Assembly (NCBI RefSeq): GCF_000236785.1 | Contig: NZ_AGUF01000067.1 | Span: forward strand, 25,009 to 89,008 | Length of the DNA: 64,000 nucleotides | Source: Achromobacter arsenitoxydans SY8 | Lineage (GTDB): Bacteria > Pseudomonadota > Gammaproteobacteria > Burkholderiales > Burkholderiaceae_B | Reading direction: 5' to 3' | Shown here: in pieces, positions 16,998-25,140 of the stretch | Numbering within the stretch: the first letter of the stretch is position 1 | Layout: each line of letters starts with the position of its first letter | Notes under the pieces: model-generated | What the model was told of the DNA's origin: nothing | Databases searched by the model: none | What the model saw: only the letters and a program-made list of their open reading frames with translations | Translations under genes and position numbers: made by a program

Positions 16998-18419
16998 TTA
17001 CTTTTCCCAGCCGCCGCCCAGCGCCAGGAACAGCGCGATCTGGTCGCTGCTGAGTTCGGCTTGCGAAGCCGCCAGCGCGCTTTCGTTGGTGGCCAGCGTG
17101 CGTTCGGCGTCCAATACCGTCAGGTAGTCGGTCTTGCCGTACTGGAACAGCCGGCGCGCCTGCGAGGCGGCCTCGGCGCTCTGGTCGCGCGCGGCGCGCA
17201 GGGCTGTGTCGCGGTCCAGCTGGCGGGCGTAGACGACCAGCGCGCTTTCCGTTTCCCGCAGCGCGTTCAGCACGGTAGCGTCAAAGCGGGCGGCGGCGGC
17301 CTTGGTGTTGGCCTCGGCCTCGGCGATGCGCGCCTGCGCGGCGCCCGTGTTGGGAATGGTCCACGAGATCAGCGGCCCCACGCTCCAGCTGAACGTGCCG
17401 CGGTCGCCGAACATGGTGGCCGGGCCGCCCGACGCCGCCGACAGGCCCAGCGTGATCTTGGGATAGAGATCGGCCGTCGCCACGCCGATGCGTGCGGTGG
17501 AGGCTGCGAGGGCGCGCTCGGCCTGCCGGATGTCCGGCCGGCGGCGCAGCAGTTCGGCGCCGTCGCCCACGGGAATGGTTTCCGTCAGGCGGGGCGCGCT
17601 GGCGCATTGCAGCAGCGCCGGCGAGATTTCGGACGGCGTCTGGCCAGTCAGGGCGGCCAGGCGGTATAGCGCCGTGCGCTGCTGTGCCTGGAAGGGCGGC
17701 AGGTTGGCCTGCAGTTGTTCGAGCTGGCTGCGCGCGCGGGTCACGTCCAGCGTGGTGCCGCGTCCGGCCTGCTGCAGACGGCTGACCGCGTCCAGCGATT
17801 CTTTCTGCACCTGCACCGAATGCTGCGCCGATGCGAGCTGCATGCCGGCCGCGCACATATTGGCGTAAGCGCGCGCGGTCTCGGCCGCAACGGTGACGCG
17901 GGTGGCGTCATAGGCAGCCTGGGCCGCCTGCGCGTCGCCGGTGGACGCTTCCACGGCGCGGCGGATCTGGCCGAAAAGATCCAGCTGGTACGACACGCTG
18001 GCGCCGGTGGAATAGGACCAGTGATTGGGAGGGTCTATGCCCGGCTGCAGTTGCTGCAGGCCGGAGGCATGGCCGAAAGTGGGCGATGCGTTCACGCCGA
18101 TGGTCGGCTGCTGCTGCGCCTGTGTTTCGCGCAGCGCGGCTTGGGCGCGTTCCAGGTTGGCGCTGGCCACGCGCAGGTCCGTGTTTGCTGCCAGGGCCTT
18201 TTCCACCAGACCGTCCAGCACGGGATCGGCGTACAGGCGCCACCAGTGCCCGGGCACCGCTTCCTGCCGGTACGCGGTCTCCCGCGCTTGCACGAAGGAG
18301 GTTTGCGCGCCCGGCCGCAGGGACGCGGACTCGGCGGGCACCTGGTAGTCGGGGCCCACGGAGGCGCATCCGGCCAGCGCAAGGGCCAGCATCAGCGGAA
18401 GGAGGTGTCTGGTGTTCAT
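16998..18419 (-). CDS. NodT/TolC-type outer-membrane efflux lipoprotein
   Basis: A 473-aa outer-membrane factor. A lipoprotein signal (LPLMLALALAGC; lipidated Cys18) opens the protein, and two OEP repeats follow, each with long helices (NLERAQAALRETQAQQQPTIG; AERTLATNESALAASQAELS). GDGAELLRRRPDIRQAERAL in the middle is the hallmark of NodT-family factors. It would form the outer-membrane channel for the HlyD-FUSC pump encoded upstream in the same operon. The start at 18419 is set by the lipobox. The gap to the HlyD gene is 55 bases. Confidence 0.9.
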   Translation of the reverse strand: MNTRHLLPLMLALALAGCASVGPDYQVPAESASLRPGAQTSFVQARETAYRQEAVPGHWWRLYADPVLDGLVEKALAANTDLRVASANLERAQAALRETQAQQQPTIGVNASPTFGHASGLQQLQPGIDPPNHWSYSTGASVSYQLDLFGQIRRAVEASTGDAQAAQAAYDATRVTVAAETARAYANMCAAGMQLASAQHSVQVQKESLDAVSRLQQAGRGTTLDVTRARSQLEQLQANLPPFQAQQRTALYRLAALTGQTPSEISPALLQCASAPRLTETIPVGDGAELLRRRPDIRQAERALAASTARIGVATADLYPKITLGLSAASGGPATMFGDRGTFSWSVGPLISWTIPNTGAAQARIAEAEANTKAAAARFDATVLNALRETESALVVYARQLDRDTALRAARDQSAEAASQARRLFQYGKTDYLTVLDAERTLATNESALAASQAELSSDQIALFLALGGGWEK

Positions 18420-18474
18420 GGCAGCTACGGCTTGTTGTCGATATTGGGTAATGGGTTGGAAGGCAGGGCGAGCG

Positions 18475-19389
18475 TCAGGAGGCCTGGCGCGTGGCGGCGG
18501 ACGATTGCGCGGGGGCGGGGTCCACCGACACCGTGGCGGTCTGGCCGGCAACCAGGCGCACGCCGTCGGGCACGTCGTCGATCTTCACGCGCACGGGGAT
18601 GCGTTGCGCCAGGCGGACCCAGTTGAAGGTGGGATTCACGTTGGGCAGCAGGTTGGCGCCGGTGCTGCGGTCGCGGTCGGCAATGCCCATGGCGATGCTT
18701 TCCACGTGGCCGCGGATGTGGCGCGGGTCGCCCATCAGGGTCACGGTGACCGGATCGCCTTCGTGGATGCCGGGGAGCTTGGTTTCCTCGAAGTAGCCTT
18801 CGACGTAGAACGAGCCCGCGTCCACCAGCGCCATCACGCCGCGGCCGGCGGTGGCGTACGAACCGGCGCGCAGGTCCAGGTTGGTGACGCGGCCGTCGCT
18901 GGCCGCGACCACGCGGCTGCGCTCCAGGTTCAGGCGCGCAGTGTTCAGCTGCACCTGCGCCTGGGCGAGCGCGGCTTCGGTCTGCTGCACCTTGGTCTGG
19001 CTTTGCTCGACAGCTTCGGCCGCTACCAGCTGGCCAAGCGAGCGGTTGCGCTTGGCGTCGCGCAGCGCCTGGTCGTGCGCCACCTGCTGCGAACGCACTG
19101 AGGCCTGGGCCTGGTCGAACGCCAGCTGGAAGCGCGCGCGGTCGATTTCGAACAGCAGGTCGCCGGCCTTCACGTCCTGGTTGTCGTGCACCGGCACGCG
19201 GGTCACCAGTCCGGAGACGTCGGGCGCAACCTGCACGACATAGGCCTTGACGCGTCCGTCGCGCGTCCAGGGTTCGACTTCATAGTGGTCCCAGAGCTGC
19301 CAGCCGGCGTAAGCGGCGGCGGCGACGACGACGGCCGTCACCGCGAACTTGCCGATAGCAGCAGGGCGAAGGGCATTGGGGAGTTTCAT
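18475..19389 (-). CDS. aaeA: HlyD-family membrane fusion protein (AaeA-like)
   Basis: A 304-aa periplasmic adaptor. A single N-terminal membrane helix (about residues 14-30) is followed by DGRVKAYVVQVAPDVSGLV, the first half of the lipoyl domain, a helical hairpin (QASVRSQQVAHDQALRDAKR), and the second half with DLRAGSYATAGRGVMALVDA. It would bridge the FUSC pump and the outer-membrane factor. AaeA in E. coli works with AaeB and AaeX in aromatic carboxylate efflux; the symbol is by organisation, not by proven substrate. ATG 19389 is two bases from the DUF1656 gene stop. Confidence 0.85.
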   Translation of the reverse strand: MKLPNALRPAAIGKFAVTAVVVAAAAYAGWQLWDHYEVEPWTRDGRVKAYVVQVAPDVSGLVTRVPVHDNQDVKAGDLLFEIDRARFQLAFDQAQASVRSQQVAHDQALRDAKRNRSLGQLVAAEAVEQSQTKVQQTEAALAQAQVQLNTARLNLERSRVVAASDGRVTNLDLRAGSYATAGRGVMALVDAGSFYVEGYFEETKLPGIHEGDPVTVTLMGDPRHIRGHVESIAMGIADRDRSTGANLLPNVNPTFNWVRLAQRIPVRVKIDDVPDGVRLVAGQTATVSVDPAPAQSSAATRQAS

Positions 19390-19391
19390 AC

Positions 19392-19604
19392 CTATCTCTG
19401 GAGAAAATAAGGGGAAATGAGGGATACGCCATACAGCAGCACCACAAACAGCGCCAGATCGAAGAGCGCGGGGTGCCACACCAGGCGATACAGTCCGGCG
19501 CGGGCCAGCACGCGGCGCACGCCCCAGGCCACGCCCAGGGTGATCACGCCCAGCACCAGCAGCCAGGGGAAATAGATGCCGTAGAGATTGAATTCGCCGA
19601 TCAT
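19392..19604 (-). CDS. aaeX: DUF1656 small membrane protein (AaeX-like)
   Basis: A 70-aa membrane protein. MIGEFNLYGIYFPWLLVLGV and a second hydrophobic segment (LFDLALFVVLLYGVSLI) identify DUF1656. These small proteins nearly always sit between the FUSC pump and the HlyD gene, as here. Its role in the pump is unknown. It overlaps the FUSC gene by four bases (19601-19604). Confidence 0.88.
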   Translation of the reverse strand: MIGEFNLYGIYFPWLLVLGVITLGVAWGVRRVLARAGLYRLVWHPALFDLALFVVLLYGVSLISPYFLQR

Positions 19605-21652
19605 GATGCTTGGCCCTCCAGCGTCGGGTGGGCGGGTTGGTAGTCGGGCGCCTCGGGGAAGAACGCGCGGCGGATGCCCACCAGCGCCACCACGGCGCGG
19701 TCGCGCGCGTTGGGGCCCTGCGGCGTGGCGGCCACGCTGGACAGCGCGCGGTCGATCTGCGCCAGGAACTCGGGCGATTTTTCGTGCGTGCGTCCCGACG
19801 AGCGGACCCGGAAGAACTGCGCCAGGCTGTTCAGCACCGGCTGTATGGTGGGGTCGGCCATCGGCAGATGACGGCGCGCGCGCTGCAGTTCAGCGATGTC
19901 GCGGCCCACGCGCAGGTCTTTCAGGGCGTCGGCGGCCACCACGTCATCGGGGCGCTTGGCCAGCGCCAGCCGCGGTTGCAACAGGCCGATGCGGTCCAGC
20001 ATGCGGGCGGCGTACGTATGGCGCGAGGGCGCACGCGGCGAACTGGCAAGCGTCGCCAGCTCTTTCCAGTTGGCGGCCTGGATGCGGCGCGCGCTCCAGT
20101 CGGCGCTGACGGTGCGGAAGATGGCGGCGATGATCGCGGCCGTGGCCACGCCCATGCATTGCGCGACCTGCGTGTCGATGAACGACACGACGTCGGCGGT
20201 GTTGGTGTCCTGCAGCGCCATGGTTCCCAGGAAGCCGAAGAGCATCGCCATGGCCTTGCCGGCGCTGGCCGGGCGGGCGATGAAGATGCCCAGCACAAAG
20301 GCCGTCGGCAGCATGGACAGGGCCAGCATCTCGAACGAATGGATGGCGGGCATGATGCCCAGCAGGTACAGCGCCGACAGCGGAATCGAATACACCGTAT
20401 AGGTCAGGAACTGCATGATGCCGGGCACGGGATTGTCCTGCGACGCGAAGAAGCAGCTGAAGATGGCGGCCATCAGCGCGGCGGTGGCGCCGTTGCTCCA
20501 GGCCGTGCCGATCCAGAAGGCGCAGCAGACCGAAATGGCCACGCCCGCGGCCAGCGCGGACAGCAGCGCCATGCCGTGGTCGCGGTGCAGCGCCGAATTG
20601 GGATCGCGGGAGGGCCGCGACGCGCGCACCGGCGCGCCTTGCAGGCCCGCGCGGATATCGCGGCGCAGGGCCAGGCATTCGTCGTAGGTGTCGATCAGTT
20701 CGCGCAGCCGCGTCATCAGGCTGGCCAGCAGGGCGTCGCGCCACGTGGAACGGCTGTCGATGGCGGGCGTGAGCCGCGTCACGACGGCACGCAAGCGCAC
20801 GGCGGTTTCGTGCGAGGCCTGCGCCCCGGCGTTGATCCATTCCGAGATGTCCGAAAGCAGCGCCTGCACGGGGGCGGGCAATTCCTGGCCGTCGGCCTGC
20901 AGGGCGCGCATGCGGTCTTCCACGGCCGACACCGCGGGCGTCAGCGCCGAGATCTGGTCCTGCATGGCGCGCACGGCGCCGGCCGTCCAGCGCAGGTTGC
21001 TGGTGTCGAACGGGACGTGCGTGGACAGCAGACGCAGCTGGGTGATGTCGTTGGCGAGCACGCGGCGGTCTTTGTCACGTTGTTCGGCGTTCTTGCCGCT
21101 GAGGGTGTCGTGCATCCAGTTGCGGGCGTCGCGCACCGCCTTGTCCAGCTGCAGCGTCAGCGCCGGCGCCAGGCCGCGCGGCAGGACAATGCTGTGGACC
21201 AGCGTGGCGCACACGATGCCCAGGCTGATTTCCTCGACGCGGGCGAGCGCCGTGTCGAACACCAGGGACGGCTCGGTGACGCTGGGAAAGCCGATCATCG
21301 CGGCGGTGTAGCCGGCCAGCATGAACAGATAGGACCGCGGCGTGCGGTCCAGCACCGACATATACAGGCAGGCGCCCACCCACAGCACCATCGCGCCGGT
21401 CATGACGACCGGGGAATTCGACAGCCGCGGCACCATGTAGACGGTGGCGGCCGACCCGATGAAGGTGCCGACCAGGCGATACAGCGCCTTGGACCGCACG
21501 GCGCCGGACCAGGGCTGGGCCACCACATAGGCGGTGGTCATGGCCCAGAACGGACGCGGCAGCCCGATGCTGTACGCCAGGTAGAGCGCCGTGATGGCGC
21601 TCAGATAGCTCTTGAGCGAAAAAATGGATTCGCGGACGTTCGGCAGCTTCAT
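19601..21652 (-). CDS. aaeB: FUSC-family aromatic acid efflux pump (AaeB-like)
   Basis: A 683-aa inner-membrane transporter with two blocks of membrane helices. The first block (about residues 12-165) opens with the conserved RPFWAMTTAYVVAQPWSG. A long cytoplasmic helical region follows, then the second block from about residue 355. This is the FUSC/p-hydroxybenzoic acid efflux architecture. Substrate is inferred only: relatives export aromatic carboxylates or drugs such as fusaric acid. ATG 21652 is supported by ATGA overlap with the MarR gene and by homologous starts. Confidence 0.87.
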   Translation of the reverse strand: MKLPNVRESIFSLKSYLSAITALYLAYSIGLPRPFWAMTTAYVVAQPWSGAVRSKALYRLVGTFIGSAATVYMVPRLSNSPVVMTGAMVLWVGACLYMSVLDRTPRSYLFMLAGYTAAMIGFPSVTEPSLVFDTALARVEEISLGIVCATLVHSIVLPRGLAPALTLQLDKAVRDARNWMHDTLSGKNAEQRDKDRRVLANDITQLRLLSTHVPFDTSNLRWTAGAVRAMQDQISALTPAVSAVEDRMRALQADGQELPAPVQALLSDISEWINAGAQASHETAVRLRAVVTRLTPAIDSRSTWRDALLASLMTRLRELIDTYDECLALRRDIRAGLQGAPVRASRPSRDPNSALHRDHGMALLSALAAGVAISVCCAFWIGTAWSNGATAALMAAIFSCFFASQDNPVPGIMQFLTYTVYSIPLSALYLLGIMPAIHSFEMLALSMLPTAFVLGIFIARPASAGKAMAMLFGFLGTMALQDTNTADVVSFIDTQVAQCMGVATAAIIAAIFRTVSADWSARRIQAANWKELATLASSPRAPSRHTYAARMLDRIGLLQPRLALAKRPDDVVAADALKDLRVGRDIAELQRARRHLPMADPTIQPVLNSLAQFFRVRSSGRTHEKSPEFLAQIDRALSSVAATPQGPNARDRAVVALVGIRRAFFPEAPDYQPAHPTLEGQAS

Positions 21653-22122
21653 GGCCGCGCGTCCTCTTGCGCGCCCGCTCCGGTGCGGCCCAGCGATACC
21701 TTCAGCGCATCGAAGACGCGCAGGCAAGCTTCCAGGTCCGCCTCGCTGACCCCGTTGAAGATGCGGCGGCGCAGTTCGACCAGCACGTCTTCGACCTGGG
21801 CGCGCAGCGCATGGCCGGCGTCGGTCAGGTGCAGGGTGCGGGCGCGGCGGTCGTGGGGGTCTTCGCGGCGTTCCATCAGGCCGGCGGCGACCAACTGATC
21901 CAGCACGCGCACCAGCGACGGGCCTTCGACGCCCAGCGCCTCGGCCAGCGCGCCCTGGCGTACGCCGTCTCCCAGACGGCCGGCCAGGATGACGGGCCAA
22001 GCGGTGGCCTGCGACAGGCCGTAGTCGGCAAGCGCCTTGTCGGCGGCGCCGCGATAGGCGCGCGACAGCACCATCAGGTTTGCGGTGGTGGCCATGAGTT
22101 GGGAGTCGGAGGGCGAGTTCAT
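21649..22122 (-). CDS. MarR family transcriptional regulator
   Basis: A 157-aa winged-helix protein. GLSQATAWPVILAGRLGDGVRQGALAEAL contains the recognition helix region, and GPSLVRVLDQLVAAGLMERREDPHDRRARTLHLTDAG (about residues 70-106) is the MarR wing signature. It is the first gene of the efflux operon, overlapping the pump gene by four bases, so it most likely represses the operon and is relieved by a pump substrate. Palindromes directly upstream are candidate operators. Confidence 0.9.
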   Translation of the reverse strand: MNSPSDSQLMATTANLMVLSRAYRGAADKALADYGLSQATAWPVILAGRLGDGVRQGALAEALGVEGPSLVRVLDQLVAAGLMERREDPHDRRARTLHLTDAGHALRAQVEDVLVELRRRIFNGVSEADLEACLRVFDALKVSLGRTGAGAQEDARP

Positions 22123-22143
22123 GGAATAGATTGTATCCTATCT

Positions 22144-22196
22144 ATTAGCTTACTAATAATTGAAAATAGCGACTATCGCGATAGATTCTTTCAATT
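22144..22196 (-). promoter_or_regulatory. Nested palindromes in the marR promoter region
   Basis: ATTAG-CTTA-CTAAT (22144-22157) is followed by an outer pair AATTGAAA (22158-22165) and TTTCAATT (22189-22196) around a perfect CTATCGCGATAG (22173-22184). They begin 22 bases upstream of the MarR start. Position and symmetry suit autoregulation by the MarR dimer. Confidence 0.55.
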
Positions 22197-22280
22197 GGGA
22201 AGATAGGAGGGCGGTTTTCCATGGGTGGAAAACCGGGGACGGCAATCGCCTGTCAGGCAGTCTGGCGCTGATCGGCCAGC

Positions 22281-22328
22281 TGTCTGACACCCTCGGGGCA
22301 TAGTCTTGGCGATGGGTGTCTGACACCC
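22281..22328. repeat. Repeated TGTCTGACACCC motif and hairpin
   Basis: TGTCTGACACCC occurs at 22281-22292 and again at 22317-22328, where it completes the inverted repeat GGGTGTC-T-GACACCC (22314-22328). The site lies 33 bases beyond the nnrS stop, between nnrS and marR, which run in the same direction. A dispersed intergenic repeat and/or a terminator for nnrS are both possible. Confidence 0.5.
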
Positions 22329-22360
22329 GCCCAAAATGGGCCGCCCGCCAACATCAAACG

Positions 22361-23611
22361 TCAGCTTTTAGTCCGCGACACCGGCATCACCCGCATGACT
22401 GGCGCGCCTTGCTTGGCCACGGCGTCCGCCCTTGGCCGGATCATCATGGGGAAGAACCGCCACAGGTACAGCCCCAGCGCCAGCGCCCAGGCGGTGGCGG
22501 ATGCGTGCAGCAGGCCCAGTGTAGCGGCGGTCGGAAGCAGGGCGGCCAGCCGCAGCAGGGCGGCCAGGATCATCAGGGCGTAGCTTACGACCATGCTGCG
22601 GTCCGTCTGCAGGGGACGCCCCAGATGGCCCAGCGCGGTGCGAGTCACCATTCCCAGGATCAGCACCGAGAAGCCGGCCACGCCGATCACGTGGGCGGGC
22701 CAGGCCTGCCGGACGACGTATCCGGCCAGTTGCGCCGCGCCCACCAACAGCCCGATGCCCAGGCCCAGGTAGCCGGCGTAGAGGATCCACAAGAGCGGCA
22801 CGCGCCGCACGGCCCAGGGCTTCCACGACACCCATTGCACCAACGCGATCACGCCGCTTGCCGCCAGCGCCAGCGCGGCGGCCTGCTGCGCGCCCGCCAG
22901 CAGGCAGGCGATGGCGACGATGCCCGCGCCCAACTGCCAGTGGCCGCTCTTGGTGTGTGGCGGAATGTCCAGCCCGGCGACGGCGCGCTTGGCGAAGAAC
23001 GGCATGACGCGGCGGGCGATCAGCAGGGTAAGCACGGCCATGCTGAGCAGCCCGGCGTTGAAGTAGCGCATCAGCGTCAGGTAATCGCCCTGGACGGTGG
23101 CCCAGAGATAGAGCGCATTCGTCGCGCCCAGCGCCAGCAGCAGCAGGGGCACGCCGTAGTTGCGCTGGTTGCGCGTGACGGCGACGGCGCGTCCCAGCGC
23201 CCCGGCCGCCCACAGGAAGAACAGCATTTCGGCTACCGCCGCGACCAGGAACGCGGGGCGTCCCGGCACCAGATAGCCTACGCGCGCCGCCATCCATAGC
23301 ACGCAGAGCACGGCCAGCGGATTGCCGCGCAGCGGATTCTTGCCGGTCCAGTTTGCGCCCGCCGTCAGCAGGAAGCCCACGGCGATGGTGGCGACAAAGC
23401 CCCACAACATTTCGTGCGCGTGCCAGAACATGCCGTTCAGCACGCCGGTCAGGCGCGCGGGCGCGTGCACCCAGAGCAGCACGGACACCAGCGCCCAGAA
23501 GCAGCCGGCCAGGTACAGGGGGCGAAAGCCCATTTCGGTGAAGGCGCCCCAGGCGGGAGGCGGGCGGCGCGCGGGCCGTGCGGGTTCTTCGATGGAGAGC
23601 AGCGTCGTCAT
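22361..23611 (-). CDS. nnrS: NnrS family heme/copper membrane protein
   Basis: A 416-aa polytopic membrane protein with about 12 hydrophobic segments. FRPLYLAGCFWALVSVLLW near residue 30 and GMFWHAHEMLWGFVATIAVGFLLTAG (about 60-85) are the NnrS family hallmarks. NnrS is a heme- and copper-containing protein of the nitric-oxide response that relieves damage during nitrate respiration. It faces away from narK1 across a 243-base regulatory region, and an NsrR-like operator lies 47 bases upstream of its start. Confidence 0.92.
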   Translation of the reverse strand: MTTLLSIEEPARPARRPPPAWGAFTEMGFRPLYLAGCFWALVSVLLWVHAPARLTGVLNGMFWHAHEMLWGFVATIAVGFLLTAGANWTGKNPLRGNPLAVLCVLWMAARVGYLVPGRPAFLVAAVAEMLFFLWAAGALGRAVAVTRNQRNYGVPLLLLALGATNALYLWATVQGDYLTLMRYFNAGLLSMAVLTLLIARRVMPFFAKRAVAGLDIPPHTKSGHWQLGAGIVAIACLLAGAQQAAALALAASGVIALVQWVSWKPWAVRRVPLLWILYAGYLGLGIGLLVGAAQLAGYVVRQAWPAHVIGVAGFSVLILGMVTRTALGHLGRPLQTDRSMVVSYALMILAALLRLAALLPTAATLGLLHASATAWALALGLYLWRFFPMMIRPRADAVAKQGAPVMRVMPVSRTKS

Positions 23612-23657
23612 GGTCGGGGCCTTGCGCGATGCAGGCGCGGGGTTGCGGGTTTAAACG

Positions 23658-23672
23658 TGTATTTGAAATACA
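23658..23672 (-). promoter_or_regulatory. NsrR-like operator upstream of nnrS
   Basis: TGTATTT-G-AAATACA is a perfect 7-1-7 palindrome. It fits the NsrR half-site pattern ATGYATTT facing AAATRCAT around one central base. It lies 47 bases upstream of the nnrS start, suitable for repression of nnrS until nitric oxide disrupts the NsrR iron-sulfur cluster. No nsrR gene is in the window. Confidence 0.75.
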
Positions 23673-23710
23673 TATTAACTCCGCCGGCCAAGCGGCCACG
23701 AGCGGCGCGC

Positions 23711-23724
23711 TTGATCCAGCGCAA
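23711..23724 (+). promoter_or_regulatory. Candidate FNR/Anr box upstream of narK1
   Basis: TTGAT-CCAG-CGCAA matches the FNR/Anr pattern TTGAT-N4-ATCAA in its left half and the outer bases of its right half. It lies 131 bases upstream of the narK1 start, in the nnrS-narK1 gap. No clean -10 is seen at the exact class II spacing, although TAGGCA at 23749-23754 is close. Confidence 0.5.
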
Positions 23725-23854
23725 GCCTGTCCGGTTCACCCGCATGACTAGGCACATCGGAAATGCCCCTTTGGTCGGGTGGGGAATGGTGCGCGGCGAG
23801 CGGCCTCCTTAGGCTAGCCACATAGGAATTTGTCAGCAAAAAGCGAGACTAACC

Positions 23855-25114
23855 ATGGCAGCACATCATTCCTCGGCCGGCGCGCCGATGCGGGTCCTGA
23901 TATCCAGTACGTTTGCCTTCACCATCTGTTTTGCGGTCTGGATGATCTTTGCAGTTCTGGGCATCCCGATCAAGACGCAGCTTGGCCTGTCCGAAACCCA
24001 GTTCGGCCTTCTGGCCGCCATGCCGGTCCTGACCGGCTCCCTCGTGCGGGTGCCCTTGGGCATCTGGACCGACCGCTACGGCGGCCGTCCCGTCTTCTTC
24101 GTGCTGATGCTGCTGGCGGTGGTGCCGATCTGGCTGCTGTCCTACGCCACGGAGTACTGGCAGTTCCTGGTGCTGGCCCTGTTCGTCGGCCTGACCGGCG
24201 GCTCGTTCTCGGTGGGCACGCCGTACGTGGCGCGCTGGTTCCCGCGCAACAAGCAGGGCCTGGCCATGGGCGTGTTCGGCGCCGGCAACTCCGGGTCGGC
24301 CATCACCAAGTTCGTGGCCCCCGCGCTGATCGCGGCCGCCGGCGGCGCCTGGGTCATCGTGCCGCAGGTGTACGCCGTGGCGCTGCTGATCACCGCGATC
24401 CTGTTCTGGATGTTCTCGTCGTCCGATCCGTCGCATCGCGTGGCGGGCGGCGCGTCGCTGTCGGCGCAGTTCGCCATGCTGAAGGACCCGCGCGTCTGGC
24501 GCTATTGCCAGTACTACTCGGTGGTGTTCGGCGGCTATGTGGCGCTGGCGCTGTGGATGACCAAGTACTACATCGGCGAATACGGCTTCGACATGAAGCT
24601 GGCCGCGTTGCTGGCCGCTTGCTTCTCGCTGCCCGGCGGCGTGCTGCGCGCGGTGGGCGGCTGGATCTCCGACCGCTACGGCGCCTACAAGACCACCTGG
24701 TGGGTGATGTGGGTGTGCTGGGTGGCGTTCTTCCTGCTCAGCTATCCGCAGACCGAATTCACTGTCATGACCGCAAACGGCCCGCGTTCCTTCGGCATCG
24801 CGCTGGGCCCCGTCACCTTCACCGTCCTGCTGTTCATCGTCGGCATCGCGATGGCGATCGGCAAGGCGTCCGTCTTCAAGTTCATCTCCGATGAGTTCAG
24901 CGACAACATCGGCGCCGTGTCCGGCATCGTCGGCCTGGCCGGCGGCCTGGGCGGCTTCGTGCTCCCGATCATGTTCGGCGTGCTGCTGGACCTGACCGGC
25001 GTGCGCTCCAGCGCCTTCATGCTGCTCTACGGCACCGTCTGCGTCTCGCTCATCTTCATGCACTTCAGTTTCCGGCCCGAAAGCGCGGCCATCGCCCGGC
25101 AGCAAGCCGCCTGA
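23855..25114 (+). CDS. narK1: Nitrate/nitrite MFS transporter, NarK1 type
   Basis: A 419-aa, 12-helix major facilitator of the nitrate/nitrite porter family. RVPLGIWTDRYGGRPVFF is the MFS loop 2-3 motif. GLAMGVFGAGNSGSAITKFVAPAL is the first nitrate signature and GLAGGLGGFVLPIMFGVLLD the second. This is the NarK1 type, thought to take up nitrate with protons. It starts the narK1-narK2-narGHJI order known from Pseudomonas-like nitrate respiration loci. The gap to narK2 is 26 bases. Confidence 0.9.
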   Translation: MAAHHSSAGAPMRVLISSTFAFTICFAVWMIFAVLGIPIKTQLGLSETQFGLLAAMPVLTGSLVRVPLGIWTDRYGGRPVFFVLMLLAVVPIWLLSYATEYWQFLVLALFVGLTGGSFSVGTPYVARWFPRNKQGLAMGVFGAGNSGSAITKFVAPALIAAAGGAWVIVPQVYAVALLITAILFWMFSSSDPSHRVAGGASLSAQFAMLKDPRVWRYCQYYSVVFGGYVALALWMTKYYIGEYGFDMKLAALLAACFSLPGGVLRAVGGWISDRYGAYKTTWWVMWVCWVAFFLLSYPQTEFTVMTANGPRSFGIALGPVTFTVLLFIVGIAMAIGKASVFKFISDEFSDNIGAVSGIVGLAGGLGGFVLPIMFGVLLDLTGVRSSAFMLLYGTVCVSLIFMHFSFRPESAAIARQQAA

Positions 25115-25140
25115 CCCACCCACCACCCTGAGAGAAACCC

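Noticed and set aside
19601-21652. Fusaric acid resistance as a specific function
   Set aside because: FUSC membership is clear, but the substrate cannot be told from sequence.
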